Shown: piece by piece, positions 1 through 10,726 of the stretch
Position numbering within the stretch: position 1 is the stretch's first letter
Layout: each line of letters begins with the position of its first letter
Assembly: GCA_030340625.1 (NCBI GenBank)
Contig: JAOPHQ010003695.1
Coordinates: 186,001 to 250,000 of the forward strand
DNA length: 64,000 bases
Reading direction: 5' to 3'
Source of the DNA: Merluccius polli
Taxonomy: Eukaryota; Chordata; Actinopteri; Gadiformes; Merlucciidae
Notes under the pieces: model-generated
The model's database searches: none
Told to the model about the DNA's origin: nothing
The model's input: only the letters and a program-made list of their open reading frames with translations
Made by a program: the position numbers and the translations under genes

Positions 1-120
1 CTCTCTCTGCACCGTGCAGCACACACACACACGCAGCCACATATAGAAATTCAGTTTAACCTGTATTGTATGCAGTCTATGTGCGTTGAGACGTGAGACA
101 TATCCGGTTTATATACTTTG

Positions 121-305
121 CAATTCACCTATTGTGTAGAAATATTGACCAAACGAAGGCTCTATAGAAAGGAGTGCTGCTGCCTGATGGTTTTGCTTGA
201 CACACGGGACTCATACTGGCGATCACGTTTTTAGTTCCCTGCGTCAGATCGCTGTAATTCAGAGCGTGAATATCTGTTGAATATCCAATATCTTTCTAAC
301 CTAAA
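121..305 (-). repeat. Fragment of dispersed element shared with 41848-42040
   Basis: Read on the minus strand, this block matches 41848-42040 on the plus strand. Both contain the order AGAAAGATATT, GATATTCACGCT, GAATTACAGCGAT, AGGGAACTAAA, TATGAGTCCCG and TTGGTCAATATTTCT. The two copies differ by point changes, and the 42-kb copy has a short tandem insertion of an ACCTGCCYAGGTGT motif. This makes it an interspersed, probably non-autonomous DNA element. Its complete ends are not clear in this copy. Confidence 0.6.
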
Positions 306-1130
306 AGAAACACTTTCAAACTACATAAACTGCTATTGAGATGTGAATACTTTAATACACCACCACAGCAGTGCTATGCAGCTATAAATCTCACTTTCAG
401 TTATGATGTCAGGACGTTCCTGGCAGGCGGATTATTGTAAAATTTTTGAACACGAGGGAGCTCCACCTATCCGGGCCAGCCACCAAACGTTGGCGAACGA
501 ACCTATTTTTTTCCACTGCATCGGCTCGACTCAACTCTACTTGCTTGGATTGGTTTCCCATTCGCAAAAAGTTAGAAGAGAACATTAGGAGAGAACAATG
601 TTAAAAATAACAGATGGATATTCAACAAATGTACACGCTCCATAGTAAAGCTATCTAAAGCCGGAAGCGGAAAGGCACTCAGCGGCCCAAGTCACAGCGG
701 GTCTAGCGGTGTCAACTGTTGGAACCTGACCGGGTATCACCTCTCTTTTTTCCTTGCTTTAACACCATTGCTTTGGCTTTTCAGTTTTCATTTAACACCA
801 CTAGACCACGGACTGTCCCATTAGTTGCTTTATAACTGAGCGTGAATATCCAATATCTTTAAAATAACTTTGACTCGGTTTGACGTGATCCAATACGTGA
901 TGGATTAATCAACAGTTCTTGACATAAAGTTGTCTCATTAGATCTAATAAGAAATACATCTCATGAAGCATGAGTTCTCTTGTAATGATTATTTTCTCTT
1001 TTCCATGATTACTGTCATGACATTCCTATATGTTAAGCCTATATCATGTTTTATTCGGTTATTATAATACACATAAAAAAAAAAAAACTGGGGTTGTTTG
1101 ACAAAGAGAATTCGAGGTTGGCTCTCTGAA

Positions 1131-1173
1131 CGATGATTCCACTAATCGACTTTTAGGGTACAGCCCTACTAAG
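1131..1173 (-). repeat. hAT-like terminal sequence
   Basis: On the minus strand this reads TAGGGCTGTACCCTAAAAGT followed by CGATTAGTGGAATC. It resembles the minus-strand start of the 42195 end (TAGGGCTGCCCCTAATAGTC). I infer that it is one terminus of the same non-autonomous hAT-like family as the 121-305 block. No target-site duplication is evident. Confidence 0.4.
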
Positions 1174-1403
1174 TAAACGTTTGAAAGTTATAAAAGTGTC
1201 CCATCCATCTGGTCAAGAGTTTCCCAGGCAACGGCACAGAGGTTGACTCACATTTCGGAAAAGCGCCGCACAAAGGCCAAAATGCAAATGATTATTATTT
1301 TGATATTTGCCGTTATTCTTTTGACCTGGCGGGGTCTCGTGGGTGGGGAAACACTGCTATTTGTATGAAGTTAGTCAACCCGTAATGTTCTCCAATGTCT
1401 CAG

Positions 1404-1509
1404 GCTGGCCAACAAGCAGGACCAGGAGGGGGCCCTGGCTGAGGCAGACATCATCGAGAGCCTGTCCCTGGAGAAGCTTGTCAACGAGAACAAGTGTCTC
1501 TGTCAGATC
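1404..1509 (+). CDS. arl13b: arl13b exon with G4 box (NKQD)
   Basis: The acceptor is TCTCAG at 1398-1403 and the donor is GTGAGT from 1510. The exon reads LANKQDQEGALAEADIIESL and continues to CLCQI. NKQD is the guanine-specificity loop of ARF-like GTPases. The first base completes a codon split with an exon outside the window. Confidence 0.95.
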
Positions 1510-4500
1510 GTGAGTGCCCCCACAACCCAAACCCCTTGCACCCTTGAAAAGCAACACTTAAACTAAACTGCAGTTGGTGACGTGAAGGGCGGCTGTTGGT
1601 GGGTGGCGTGGGGCGTGTATTGTGACTGGTCCTTGTTTGGAGTGGAAGGGTGGCCGGTTCTTTTTTAATGTTGTATATATTGTATACTTTGCCCTTTAGA
1701 GGTGGATAAACCCAATCCCCCAGCGCCCATCAGTACCTCATTGTTTACTTGGGATTGGTTGATATTTTGTTGGACATTGAGCCATCTAGCAAGTGGCTGG
1801 CTGTCAGGGAATGGCACACAAAAAATGCAACCAACTGATGCAATCAACAGTATACTAGTAGAATAGTAATCTGCTGTCAAACCGGCTCTACAGTTGTGGG
1901 TAGGATTCTACTGGGCTTGTTGGTAAAGGAATAGATCTGCACTTCTTTAGTTTAATGGGCCCCTATTTTACCACCAGGTGTGAGTATCCAACCAGATGTA
2001 TGATAGATTAGACAACTCCACCAGTTGATTCAGTCCACCAGGGAGCAGGTGACCAGGGTGTTTGTCTATCCATCATACATCTGGGACACTTTCACTTGTG
2101 ATGTCACAAATGGATAGATTTTGAAATGTAATAAATAATACATAAATCTGTCTCTCTCTCTCCCTCTCCCTCAGGAGCCATGTTCTGCCATCCTGGACTG
2201 CGGGAAGAAGATGGACAAGTCCATCAAGAACGGCCTCAAGTGGCTGCTGGGCAACATCGCCAAGGACTACGAGGCCATCTCTGAGCGCGTGCAGAAAGAC
2301 ACGACAGAGCAGCGGGCACAGGAGGAGCAGGACAAGAAGGAGCGATCCGAGAGAGTGCGGCGTATCCGCGAGGAGAGGTGACAAGCAAAGGGCAATAAAA
2401 GTTTGGTTTGCGGGAGAAGCATCCTAATCGATCCTCTAATGTAATCAGTTGAATGTTTAGGTGGATCCTTTAGGAAAGAAAACACATGGAATCTGTTTTC
2501 TGTGGCCCAAAACAGGTTTCTCATAGCAACCAGGGGAGCCGTTAGTGTTGTGCCGTGAGTTATGAGAATTACATTTTTTGTTTCTGTTTGAAGGAAATGG
2601 ATGTAAAGGATTCTTACAAACAAACAAACAAACAAAAAAGGCACTGAACGTTTTCAAGGCCTACACCGCTATCACCATGCCATTAATAATAATTAAAACT
2701 GCAAGCAGAAGTCTCAAAAGGTATCACCGCCCACATGCACCACCGACCCCAGCGCCCGCCCTTTTCCAGCGATTGGCAGGGGCACGTCACTTGGGGTTGA
2801 TGAGAGAAGTGTCCCCAAGCCATTTGGAGCTTAGCTTAGCATTTATAAAAATGGACACTGTGAGGTCAAACTTTTAAAGTTTCAAGGCAGTGTGACCTTC
2901 TGAAGTCAATTTGTGATTGATAAAATACTAATAATTCGATTTGCGCATAACTCAGCCATTGTAATAGGATTTTTCGGTCAGACACGTCCATAGAGCATGT
3001 GTAACACGTCCGAAGATTTGATTTTAGGTCTTGTCGTGTGTTTACTATAATTTTCATTTATAACGTGATATCACAGCATGCAGGGGTCTGTAAGTGGAGT
3101 GGAGAGACCACCGTTAAGATGGGGAATAGAACATTTAATTTTTAGGATGTTTTTACACAGGGAGCAGGAGGAGAGGGAAGAGGCGGAGCGAGAGGGCAGG
3201 CAGATCCAGGGGGAGGGGCCTGGCGATGAGATGATGATGACCAGTCCCTTTCAGCCAATAGGCAGCGTGATAACTGAGGTGCGTGTTGTGTTGCATGTTA
3301 TCGAATCATTATGCGGCAAATACACCAAACTTGGAATTTGTTGAAAATCTATACTTTAGTAAATTTGGCTTAAATGTGTTCGCTTGAATTTGTTATTTGT
3401 CCTAAATACATGGCAATCCCTGACATTGATGTATAGTAGACACAAATGTTTGAAAAACATGAAACATCCTAAACAAAAAGTAAATTTTTAGAAGCGGTTG
3501 AGCAGGCTTTGTGTTGGGTTTGGGGTGACTGTCAGTTGTGTTTTGTTGTCTTCAGAACGAGGAGAAGGAAAAGGACAGGAAGCGGCACCGGGCACTGGAA
3601 GAGGAGGAGGGTGGGGCCAACAGCACACCGGGAGATCAAGGTCGGCATGAAGAGGACGAGGAGGAAGAGGATAACAACAGCGAAGAGACTGACACCACCA
3701 CAAGACAGACACCAGAACACACCGGCTTGGGTGCGTGGTACACATGCGCACACACGCATGCAGATCACTTGAGGCTTTGAGTGGCCTTCAGTGCAGTGTA
3801 TATATAACTACAATGAAGAACGTTGAGGGCAGTCGGCCAGCTGGTCGCTTGAAGATCCAGCCAAGTACTTCATAAAACCACAAAGTAGTACCTTCAAAAG
3901 TACACCCCAGGTAGATGTTTTCACTCTAGTATCCATCCCCCTCTCCAGGGAAATAACCCCTGTTGCAAAATGACAAAAAAAAAGATGAAAATGTATTTTT
4001 CTCCGAATGGATGCCTGAGCAGTTGGAGGTTGTTAGCAGGGTCTCTGCGATTGTAATGAAAGCCTAATGGATGGTAAAATCAGTGCTGTGTCGAGAATCA
4101 CCGCAGGGCGCTTTCAATAAACATGTTTTCAAAGTGCATGCGACGGAAACAGAAAGAACGCGCACCATATGAAGTGAAACTTGTCGTCTAGGTATCCCGC
4201 ACTGTATTTCTTCCTCTAATTAGTTCAAAACACGGCAGGCAGGATGCTAACGTATGATAATGACACAGCAAGATTCCCGTTCCCGTTGTGCTGCCTACCT
4301 CGCCTAGGCCCGCATATATTTAAAAGAATACTGCAAAAACAACAACAGCAGTGCCGCAGAGGTTGGGAGAACAAGAATAAACATAAAAAGCAAAATGGTA
4401 GAAGTCAAATTCAAACTGAAGTGACAAAGTGAAGGAGAGTTTCAATGAACTGCCAGTTCAAACCTGCCAATAAATGTAAATAGCACACTTTAGTTTGAGT

Positions 4501-7500
4501 TTGAGAGAATATTCCCACTCACTGTTTAACATTCTGACTGTCCCTAGATAATGTATAGACTGTCCCTCGATAATGTATAGACTGTCCCTCGATAATGTAT
4601 GGACTGTCCCTCGATAATGTATTGGCAATGTATGGACTGTCCTTCCATAATGTATGGACTGTCCCTCGATAATGTATGGACCGTCTCTTGATAATCTAAT
4701 ATTGTAACTGGTTAGAGATATGGCTGAGAGGAGGCGGCTGAAAAAGCCATAATCCCCATGGGCAGAATCTGCACATGCTTTTTGTTTAATTGGTTATTTG
4801 CTTTTCTTGATTTCTGTCAGGAAAGAATAAAAAAAGGGCTTGGGGTTTGTTGATTGGTCATCTTCAGCCACGGTCAACGCGTGTGTGTGTGTGTTGCAGC
4901 AGCCTCTGGTGAGCAGGCCAAGAAGAAGACGCGGAAGCTCCTGCTGAAGAGGAAGAACCGCGTGGACCCCCTGTGCATGGACGAGACCCCCGCAGAGAGC
5001 CCCACCCCCCAGCCCCCGCCAGGTTAGACCCCTCCGCATCGCCCGAGAATAGTTGTTCTCTGCTTGCCTCATGTTCATCCACTCATGGGAGTGTTGAAGA
5101 AAAACCCAGCATTGGTCCCGTTGACCAGTTTATAATGTTGTGTAACATTTTTTGTCATTTTCAAATGTGGCACATTTTTATTTTGCTCTTAAATCTCTAC
5201 CCCTTTCCCCACATTCCTCAAAAGGTCTTTCCACTAAAACCCTTTCTCTTAAAATTGCTATGGAGGTCAAGTTAACTAAACATAGGGTAGTTAGGATGGA
5301 ATATCATGAAAAAGATGGCATGCCATTTTTGTAGTATGTTGGGCTGGCCTATAATTCAGTTATAATGATAATAATTTTCTTTTTTTTCTCAGTAGGATGT
5401 GTTCGTCCAGTGGTGGATTGACATTAAACTGCTATATTGTGAATTTGTCCGATACAATTTTGTCATCTGATTTTAGTTATTTTATTAGGAAGATCGATAT
5501 TGGAGATAGAAATGTAGGCTGATAACCATACCTCATTAATATGATATTTAATGCACTTCAAATAGATTAATCAATTGACATAAAGATGAGATTTTTATTT
5601 TTCAGGCAGCAGATATTGTGATATAATATGTGGTGTGTGTGTGTGTGGGGGGGGGGGCGGGGTTTGGTGTCGGCTGCAGATGGGGGGCGGGACGACTCAA
5701 TCTTGGGGACCAACGCAACTGTGGGGGGGATGAGCTTAATGAGTGATGGCCTATATGTACCCACGATTGTTGTGCTCTCCCCCACAGTTAGACCAGGTCC
5801 GGACACGTCGGATCGAGATCTGGGGCCGAGCTACTGAGTGTTGGATTGATTAGTCTATTTCTGTTCTTTATGACCCGTGCTGTACGTCCCCGATGTCGGT
5901 AGTTTGTGCACGAGCTGACGTCCGGAGGTGGCGCACCGTTGGGGAATAAAATACATTATAATTGCAAAATGGGGAGAGCGGGCCTCCAGGACTTGATCTG
6001 GCAGTGTGCCTTGCCGCGGGCTAGCGGCCCAGAGCTGCAGGACCTTCCAGTGTGCTCCCGACTGCTCCACATCACATTGCCCAAGATGGGGCCCACTGAT
6101 GACGTGGAGGCATTTGTTGGCATCTTCGAGGGGACGGCGGAGGGGTGTGGGTGGCCTCAGGGCCAGTGTGGAGAGCGCACCTGCTACCTCTGCTCTCGGA
6201 TGATGTGCTGATCACGGCGCACGGACTGCCGGCTGCCACCTGCACATCCTATTGGAACGGCGAGCTTACACTGGAGGGACATCGGCGGAAGTGCCACTTG
6301 CTGCGCTTGGCAGACGGTGACCGGCCCTTCGCCTATGCACACCAGCTACTAGATGACACAGGGCGGTGGTTGCATCCGGAGGAGTGGACCAGCCAGCAGG
6401 TGGTGAAGGAGGTTACTCTGGACTGCTTCCTTGGGGGCCTACAGTGTTAATGAGGATGTGCACAAATATCCAGTTGCGACCATGGAAATTTGCTTTCAAG
6501 AGACAAAGGCTGTGGTTAGCTCCCGTCTGTCTTGGCCCCTGTTGTTAGGCACTGATTGGCCGGGCTTTGGTAGGTTAGTTTCATAGGAAAGTGACGTGTG
6601 TGCACAACAGGTAGGGACATGTGGAATGTGCACTGTGCACAGGGGAGAGGACGTCCGATGTTGCTCAGGGGAGATAGTGGGATATTTTCCCCTTGAGCAG
6701 TCTTGTGATGATACTCTACGCTCAGCCTTCGACCAAGTGGTTGAAATCGATTGTCAAATGGTACACCCTGATGCAACTGTCACATTCCACAGGTTATATA
6801 GAGTGAGTCGTGGCCGATGGCAGGTCATTTAGGCTGCGATTAAACACGTGACCGGCTCATGGCCCGCTTCTATTGGCCGGGCATTCACGCAGATGTACAC
6901 TGGTGGTGTGCGTCCTGCCATGAATGTCAGTTAGTGAATTCTCCGGCCACCCCAAAAGCGTTGTTGCGCTCACTGCCTTTAATTGAGTACTACCAATTCG
7001 AGAGAATTGGCATGGTTCTCCTCAATACCTCATTGTAGATTACGCAACCCGGTATCCCGAGGCAGTGCCAATACACTCCATCTCAGCGAAGAGCGCAGGC
7101 ACTGATTTATCACCTAAATCTCTCAAAATGTGTAATGAGGTACGCCCGGTCTCGCTGGTGACTTTGGTAATCCAGGAGGGTGAGCTGGAACCGGAGGTTA
7201 TAAAATCAAAGCAATCTACCCCAGTCCCCTGTGATGGACACCTTTCTCTTCGTCAGAGAGCCAAGGTCACCGAGTTGCAGCATCTATTTGCAGATGTCTT
7301 AACGTGGCCTATATATACTCATGGCTGTTGTGCTCTCCCCCACAGTGAGACCAGGTCCGAACACATAGACGTGGGACCGAGATTTGGATTGATAAGCCTA
7401 TTTCTGTTCGTTATGACTCGCGCTATATGTCCCCTAATTCGGGTAGTTTGTACGGCGGCTGAAGGAGGTGGCGCACTGTCAAAAAATAAAATACATTATA

Positions 7501-9489
7501 ATTGCTAAATCGCTTCCTGTCGCTCCTTCCCAAGAACCCAGTTGTAGCCTACCTGGCTACAATATAATATCAATCATGTGCCTATATATGTTCTTTCATC
7601 CTCCACAACACCCCTTCCAGAAACCTATAAAACACACATGCGCAGGTCTTTGTTTGACGTCCTATATACTCTTCTCCGTTGTTATAGTGGGCTGGGCCAC
7701 ACCTAAGGCCTCCAGGCTGCCAAAGCTGCAGCCTCTCGGGGAGTCAAGACACTCTGGTAAAGCTGCCATCCTCTTTCAGCATCCACTCCATGCATGACAG
7801 CCATTGTTGTGTTTAAGCTGTTTTTGGTTGCACTACACTCCTACTAGAGTGAAGGAGAGCAGGACCAGCTTTTAACTTAACTCTTGAAGTTTCCAATTAC
7901 CTGTAGCTGGTAGGGTCACAGATACATTGGGGACATTGGAGATCAAATCCAGTACCTTTTTCGTCTGGGAGTTAAACACCCTCGCCACAACACTACCTGG
8001 ATATCACTATCGGGCTTCCTTAGAAGGAAACAAAAAGTACTAGAATAACTGCCCCCCTGAAACCACACGTAGGTATGTGTTTGTGATAGTCAATCTTCCT
8101 CTATTTGAAACAAATCACGACACATTTATCCCTATTCTGGGTAAAGGGAACGTGACAGGGAAATTGCACAAAATCCGCTCTAGTTGTGACTGTAGCATTA
8201 CTGGTATAATGCCCTGGCGTCTCCACCTAATTTCATGTTCTATCCGGGATCATCTAACCACTTGTCTTGTCCAGCCTGGCATGGAGTGTGTGCATATACT
8301 AACTCTCTCTCCCCCACTGTCTCTCTTTTTTGTTGCATGATCTCATTTGCATATACACATTACAGTACATGTGTGGTTGTTTCTCTATAGACAGCCATGG
8401 GGGGGGGGGGGGTTGGCAGCCAGTATTTCCAAGAAAACAATTCAGTGTTTCATGAAGGTGGGTGGGCGTAAAACATTGACGGTGATTCATGCACACAGTA
8501 TTTCCTGTGAAACTGTCAGCGAACATCATGTAGCTAGCTTTGGCATAGCACATGTCACGGTCCCCACAACTCCCAGACTCGCACAGAAAAAAGACATTTC
8601 CATCAGTGGAATGGTGGTAATATGAGTGAATGATGTTGCAAACTGATGTTTGTAGGCAGCCAGTACTCTTTTAAAGTACCCAGCCACGTCCACTTGGCAA
8701 CGGTTTTGAATCTTGCCAATAGCCAATTCTAATAAGCCACTCATGGAATTGGCTGTTTGATGCGGTCTGTTCCCACACATTTTTCAAACTCTATGGTCAA
8801 TTTGTCGCTCTATTAAAGTTAATGGATGTATGACAGTTTTGTTTTTAATCAGGATATGGGAAAAAAAAGTCTGGTTTAAGAAAGCCATGGCCAAATGGAT
8901 GCAACTTGATATATTAGAAGATTATTACTGTTATTAATCTTACAATGTTTACAGATAATTACTTTCTAACTACTGCTGTAGTTAGAAAGGTTAGAAATGG
9001 TAGAAAGCACCCAGACTGGAGAAGGCTAACACTAAAGCTAGCAAGTGATTCGCTCACAGCAGGTTTGGGTCACCGATCCAAAGCCAAACATTGTAACCAA
9101 CTAACATACTAATGCTCTGTGTCTTCTTCACCCATCCGCATGCTGTGGACTCGACACGTGCAAAATCATCCTACATCCTCTTTCCCGTTCCATAATGATT
9201 TGTTGTACCCCTTAGCTACAAAGTGGAACAGAAACGTCGTATGCTTCGTACACATAATTTCTCATTTTGTTGTTGTTAATAATGTTGTTTATCAGTATTC
9301 GTTTTTTTCACGTACAGATGGTGTAGGCTGTTTGTGTTTCAGGGGACTGAGTGTGGTAGTGATAACTTGGTCGAAGTGCTCATGTCAGATATTTATATGC
9401 TCCTCTCAACAGAATTTTTCGGGAAACCCCTTCCGCCCGTCGTGGTTAGGCCGCAGCCCAACGGCGACACGCACGACATCATATCCTAA
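1404..9489 (+). CDS. arl13b: ARL13B, ADP-ribosylation factor-like 13B (3' part, seven exons)
   Basis: ARL13B is an atypical ARF-family GTPase of the ciliary membrane. It activates ARL3 and is needed for ciliary axoneme structure, Hedgehog signalling and inositol phosphatase targeting. Exons are 1404-1509, 2175-2377, 3161-3278, 3556-3730, 4900-5022, 7688-7756 and 9413-9489. All have AG/GT borders and phases that join without a break, giving about 289 residues to a TAA stop at 9487-9489. The visible protein starts just before the NKQD G4 box, then has helical charged coiled-coil sequence (exons 2 and 3), an acidic low-complexity segment (exon 4), a basic stretch with the RVDP ciliary-targeting motif (4959-4970), a proline-rich tail, and a C-terminus of the form GKPLPP...DTHDIIS that closely resembles vertebrate ARL13B. 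Human ARL13B has 428 residues with NKQD near 130, so the length fits. The N-terminal palmitoylated and nucleotide-binding exons lie upstream of the window. I see no lesions. Confidence 0.96.
2175..2377 (+). CDS. arl13b: arl13b exon: end of GTPase domain and coiled coil
   Basis: A pyrimidine-rich acceptor ends in CCTCAG, and the donor is GTGACA at 2378. The product begins EPCSAILDCGKKMDKSIKNG and continues with the conserved WLL, DTTEQRA and ERVRRIREER segments of ARL13B. The basic-acidic alternation at the end starts the coiled coil. Confidence 0.95.
3161..3278 (+). CDS. arl13b: arl13b exon: coiled coil and NPFQPI-like motif
   Basis: The acceptor is ACACAG and the donor is GTGCGT at 3279. 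It is glutamate/arginine-rich at first and then carries SPFQPIGSVITE, the counterpart of the conserved NPFQPIASVI segment of mammalian ARL13B. Confidence 0.93.
3556..3730 (+). CDS. arl13b: arl13b exon: acidic low-complexity linker
   Basis: The acceptor is TCTTCAG and the donor is GTGCGT at 3731. The translation begins NEEKEKDRKRHRALEEEEGG and ends TPEHTGL. This is the least conserved part of the family. It is assigned from splice signals, matching phase and position between conserved exons. Confidence 0.85.
4536..4700. repeat. 22-bp minisatellite in arl13b intron
   Basis: Seven head-to-tail units of GACTGTCCCTCGATAATGTA plus two bases start at 4536, 4558, 4580, 4602, 4635, 4657 and 4679. The fourth unit carries an extra 11 bp (a partial duplication of its own end), and the last is the most diverged. 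Confidence 0.9.
4900..5022 (+). CDS. arl13b: arl13b exon with RVxP ciliary targeting motif
   Basis: The acceptor is GTTGCAG directly after a short (GT)n run, and the donor is GTTAGA at 5023. The product contains KKKTRKLLLKRKNRVDPLC and then ESPTPQPPP. RVDP (4959-4970) matches the RVxP motif (RVEP in mammals) that directs ARL13B to cilia. The proline run matches the mammalian PTPPPPPPP segment. Confidence 0.95.
5748..5966 (+). repeat. 5' LTR of Gmr1-like element
   Basis: It shares GTGCTCTCCCCCACAG, GAGACCAGGTCC-like, TATTTCTGTTC, GGTAGTTTGT and AATAAAATACATTATAATTGC blocks with 7306-7506, with scattered substitutions and small indels. It contains an AATAAA close to its end. The exact outer border is uncertain. 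Confidence 0.7.
5972..6450 (+). pseudogene. gag remnant with SCAN-like capsid segment
   Basis: Coding traces shift frame near 6150. The first part contains LPKMGPTDDVEAFVGIFEG. The second contains RPFAYAHQLLDD, then RWLHPEEWTSQQVVKEV and FLGGL. The spacing of RWL-PE, T-QQVV and L--FL follows the SCAN domain, which is known to derive from Gmr1-like gag. The gene is broken by a frameshift and cannot encode a full gag. Confidence 0.7.
6596..7305 (+). pseudogene. pol remnant: integrase zinc-binding region and pre-RT segment
   Basis: About 6690-6832 encodes a linker (PLEQSCDDTLRSAFDQVVEI and LYRVSR) that precedes integrase in this family. 6858-6960 encodes RFYWPGIHADV and CASCHECQ, the second half of the HHCC zinc finger, followed by FERIGM. 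From 7065, HSISAKS marks the start of the integrase core. A deletion then leads to LSLRQRAKVTELQHLFADVL (about 7238-7300), which resembles the region before RT. In-frame stops occur between these parts. Confidence 0.7.
7306..7506 (+). repeat. 3' LTR of Gmr1-like element
   Basis: This is the partner of 5748-5966, about 18 bp shorter. It begins GGCCTATATATACTC and ends AATAAAATACATTATAATTGC. The divergence between the copies points to an old insertion. Confidence 0.7.
7688..7756 (+). CDS. arl13b: arl13b penultimate exon
   Basis: The acceptor is TTATAG and the donor is GTAAAG at 7757. The product VGWATPKASRLPKLQPLGES matches the conserved GWGTPKVTRLPKLEPLGDTR region of mammalian ARL13B. Both flanking phases fit. 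Confidence 0.95.
7905..8015 (-). repeat. tRNA-derived SINE fragment
   Basis: On the minus strand, TGGCGAGGGTGTTTAACTCC resembles a pol III A box and GGATTTGATCTCC (7938-7950) a B box, at tRNA-like spacing, followed by a non-tRNA body. It lies in the last arl13b intron. It is too diverged to be a functional tRNA. Confidence 0.5.
9413..9489 (+). CDS. arl13b: arl13b terminal exon
   Basis: The acceptor is CTCAACAG. The exon encodes FFGKPLPPVVVRPQPNGDTH, then DIIS and TAA. The mammalian end is DFYGKPLPP...SDAHDVIS, so the stop is at the expected place. Confidence 0.96.
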
Positions 9490-10116
9490 CCCCCCCCCCC
9501 TCTCATAGGACTTTGTGACCCTCTCACCAATCACATCTCCCCCCCCCCCCCCCCCCTTTTTGTTTCTTTTTTGCTTTCTGTCTCAAGTGAGAGGAGTATA
9601 AAAGCCCCCCCGCCCCCTCCAAAAAACAACCCCCCCCCCCCCCCCCCATTCACGGATGACGGACTGACAGAGTTTGAACGTCGATAGACGCGGGGAAAGA
9701 AAAGCCAGCAAGAGAGGCATTCTGGGAAAACGGACTATAGACTCGGGAGAAGGAGTGTGTTGATTGCTGGGACTGGTGTCTCCCCTCAAGACTTTGATCG
9801 GCTATAGTCTTAAACCTTTCTTAATTATTTTTTATTTGCCAGTATTTGATAGTTTGGACAGTGTTTGTCCAAATATTCAACTTTTCTTAGAGAAAGAATG
9901 TAAATACTTTTATTACCATAACTTTCACGTGTTTATTTTTAGTTGTTTGTCTGTGTTTGAACTATCGAGATGACTACGCAATGCGTATGTTAAAAGGGAC
10001 ATTTATCAGTCACTTTTAACACTTTATTCTTTTCCTTAACGTGCAATACAATACATAGGGCAAATTAATGATACAATATAGAATATACTTGGGAATTGCA
10101 AGGCTGTTTAAATAAA
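9490..10116 (+). other. arl13b: arl13b 3' UTR with poly(C) tracts and poly(A) signal
   Basis: Three long C tracts follow the stop codon closely (about 9490-9500, 9539-9556 and 9630-9647). A canonical AATAAA lies at 10111-10116. A second AATAAA at 11206-11211 could give a longer transcript passing through the hAT element. The real end cannot be decided from sequence alone. Confidence 0.55.
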
Positions 10117-10726
10117 GGCTTTGGTTTGAATTTGGCTTCAAATACTGTTTCAAATTAGGCAGCTTAAGAGAGCTAGGAAAAAACAAACTATATATTATAT
10201 AGTGACTATCAGCTGAATATTGAGATCATTTAAATGTATGGGCAGCTACAGACATGTACACACACAAACACTATTGTTGTTATTGTACTCCTTTATTTAA
10301 AAGGGTGACAATCTCAATACACAAATACAAGGCACAACAACCCACACACATTCAACATGTCTTTTGTTTCAATAAAAAAAAGTGTTTTGCCACATAATTA
10401 TAATTGTTCAATAAAACATTACGGTTAACTTTTTTTTTTTGCCTTTTTATTCAATGCTACAGAATTCAGGAATTTGTTTAGACTGAATTTCCAAGGGCAC
10501 TGTTACACCTGCAAGATGTTTAAAGTAGCAATATCATGAAAAAATAGAGAAAACTGCCTGCATCTTTTTACCTTAGTGTTATTGATTTACTTTAAAATGA
10601 AGTGACATTAAATTATCCAAAAACAGCCAATAGTAGATTGCAAGCTCTGTCCAAATTTGAAAAGTATTTCTAAAATAAAAGCTGTCATATTATGTTCAAT
10701 AAGTAGAAGATATCAATGGCCTAGAT

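Larger units (their letters stand above)
1..1403. other. arl13b intron (upstream part) with repeat remnants
   Basis: No coding exon is visible here. The interval lies 5' of the first arl13b exon in the window, so it is part of an intron or upstream gene sequence. Two blocks are recognisable as parts of a dispersed DNA element also present near 41.8-42.2 kb (listed separately). The remainder is AT-rich with no structure I can assign. Confidence 0.6.
5748..7506 (+). mobile_element. Degenerate Gmr1-like Ty3/gypsy retrotransposon
   Basis: Two related direct repeats bound the element (5748-5966 and 7306-7506). Between them are, in order, gag with a SCAN-like capsid segment, an integrase zinc-binding segment, and a short segment resembling the sequence just upstream of reverse transcriptase. 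Gmr1-like elements are known for placing integrase before reverse transcriptase, and this order fits. RT and RNase H themselves are gone, and frameshifts and stops interrupt every part. It is same-sense within the arl13b intron. Confidence 0.75.
5023..7687. other. Long arl13b intron holding a retrotransposon
   Basis: This 2.66-kb intron lies between the RVDP exon and the penultimate exon. Unique AT-rich sequence runs to about 5640, followed by a G-rich tract (5638-5660) and then the Gmr1-like element at 5748-7506. Confidence 0.85.

Noticed and set aside
2073..2657. Long minus-strand frames opposite arl13b exons
   Set aside because: They are antisense shadows of the GC-rich arl13b exon.
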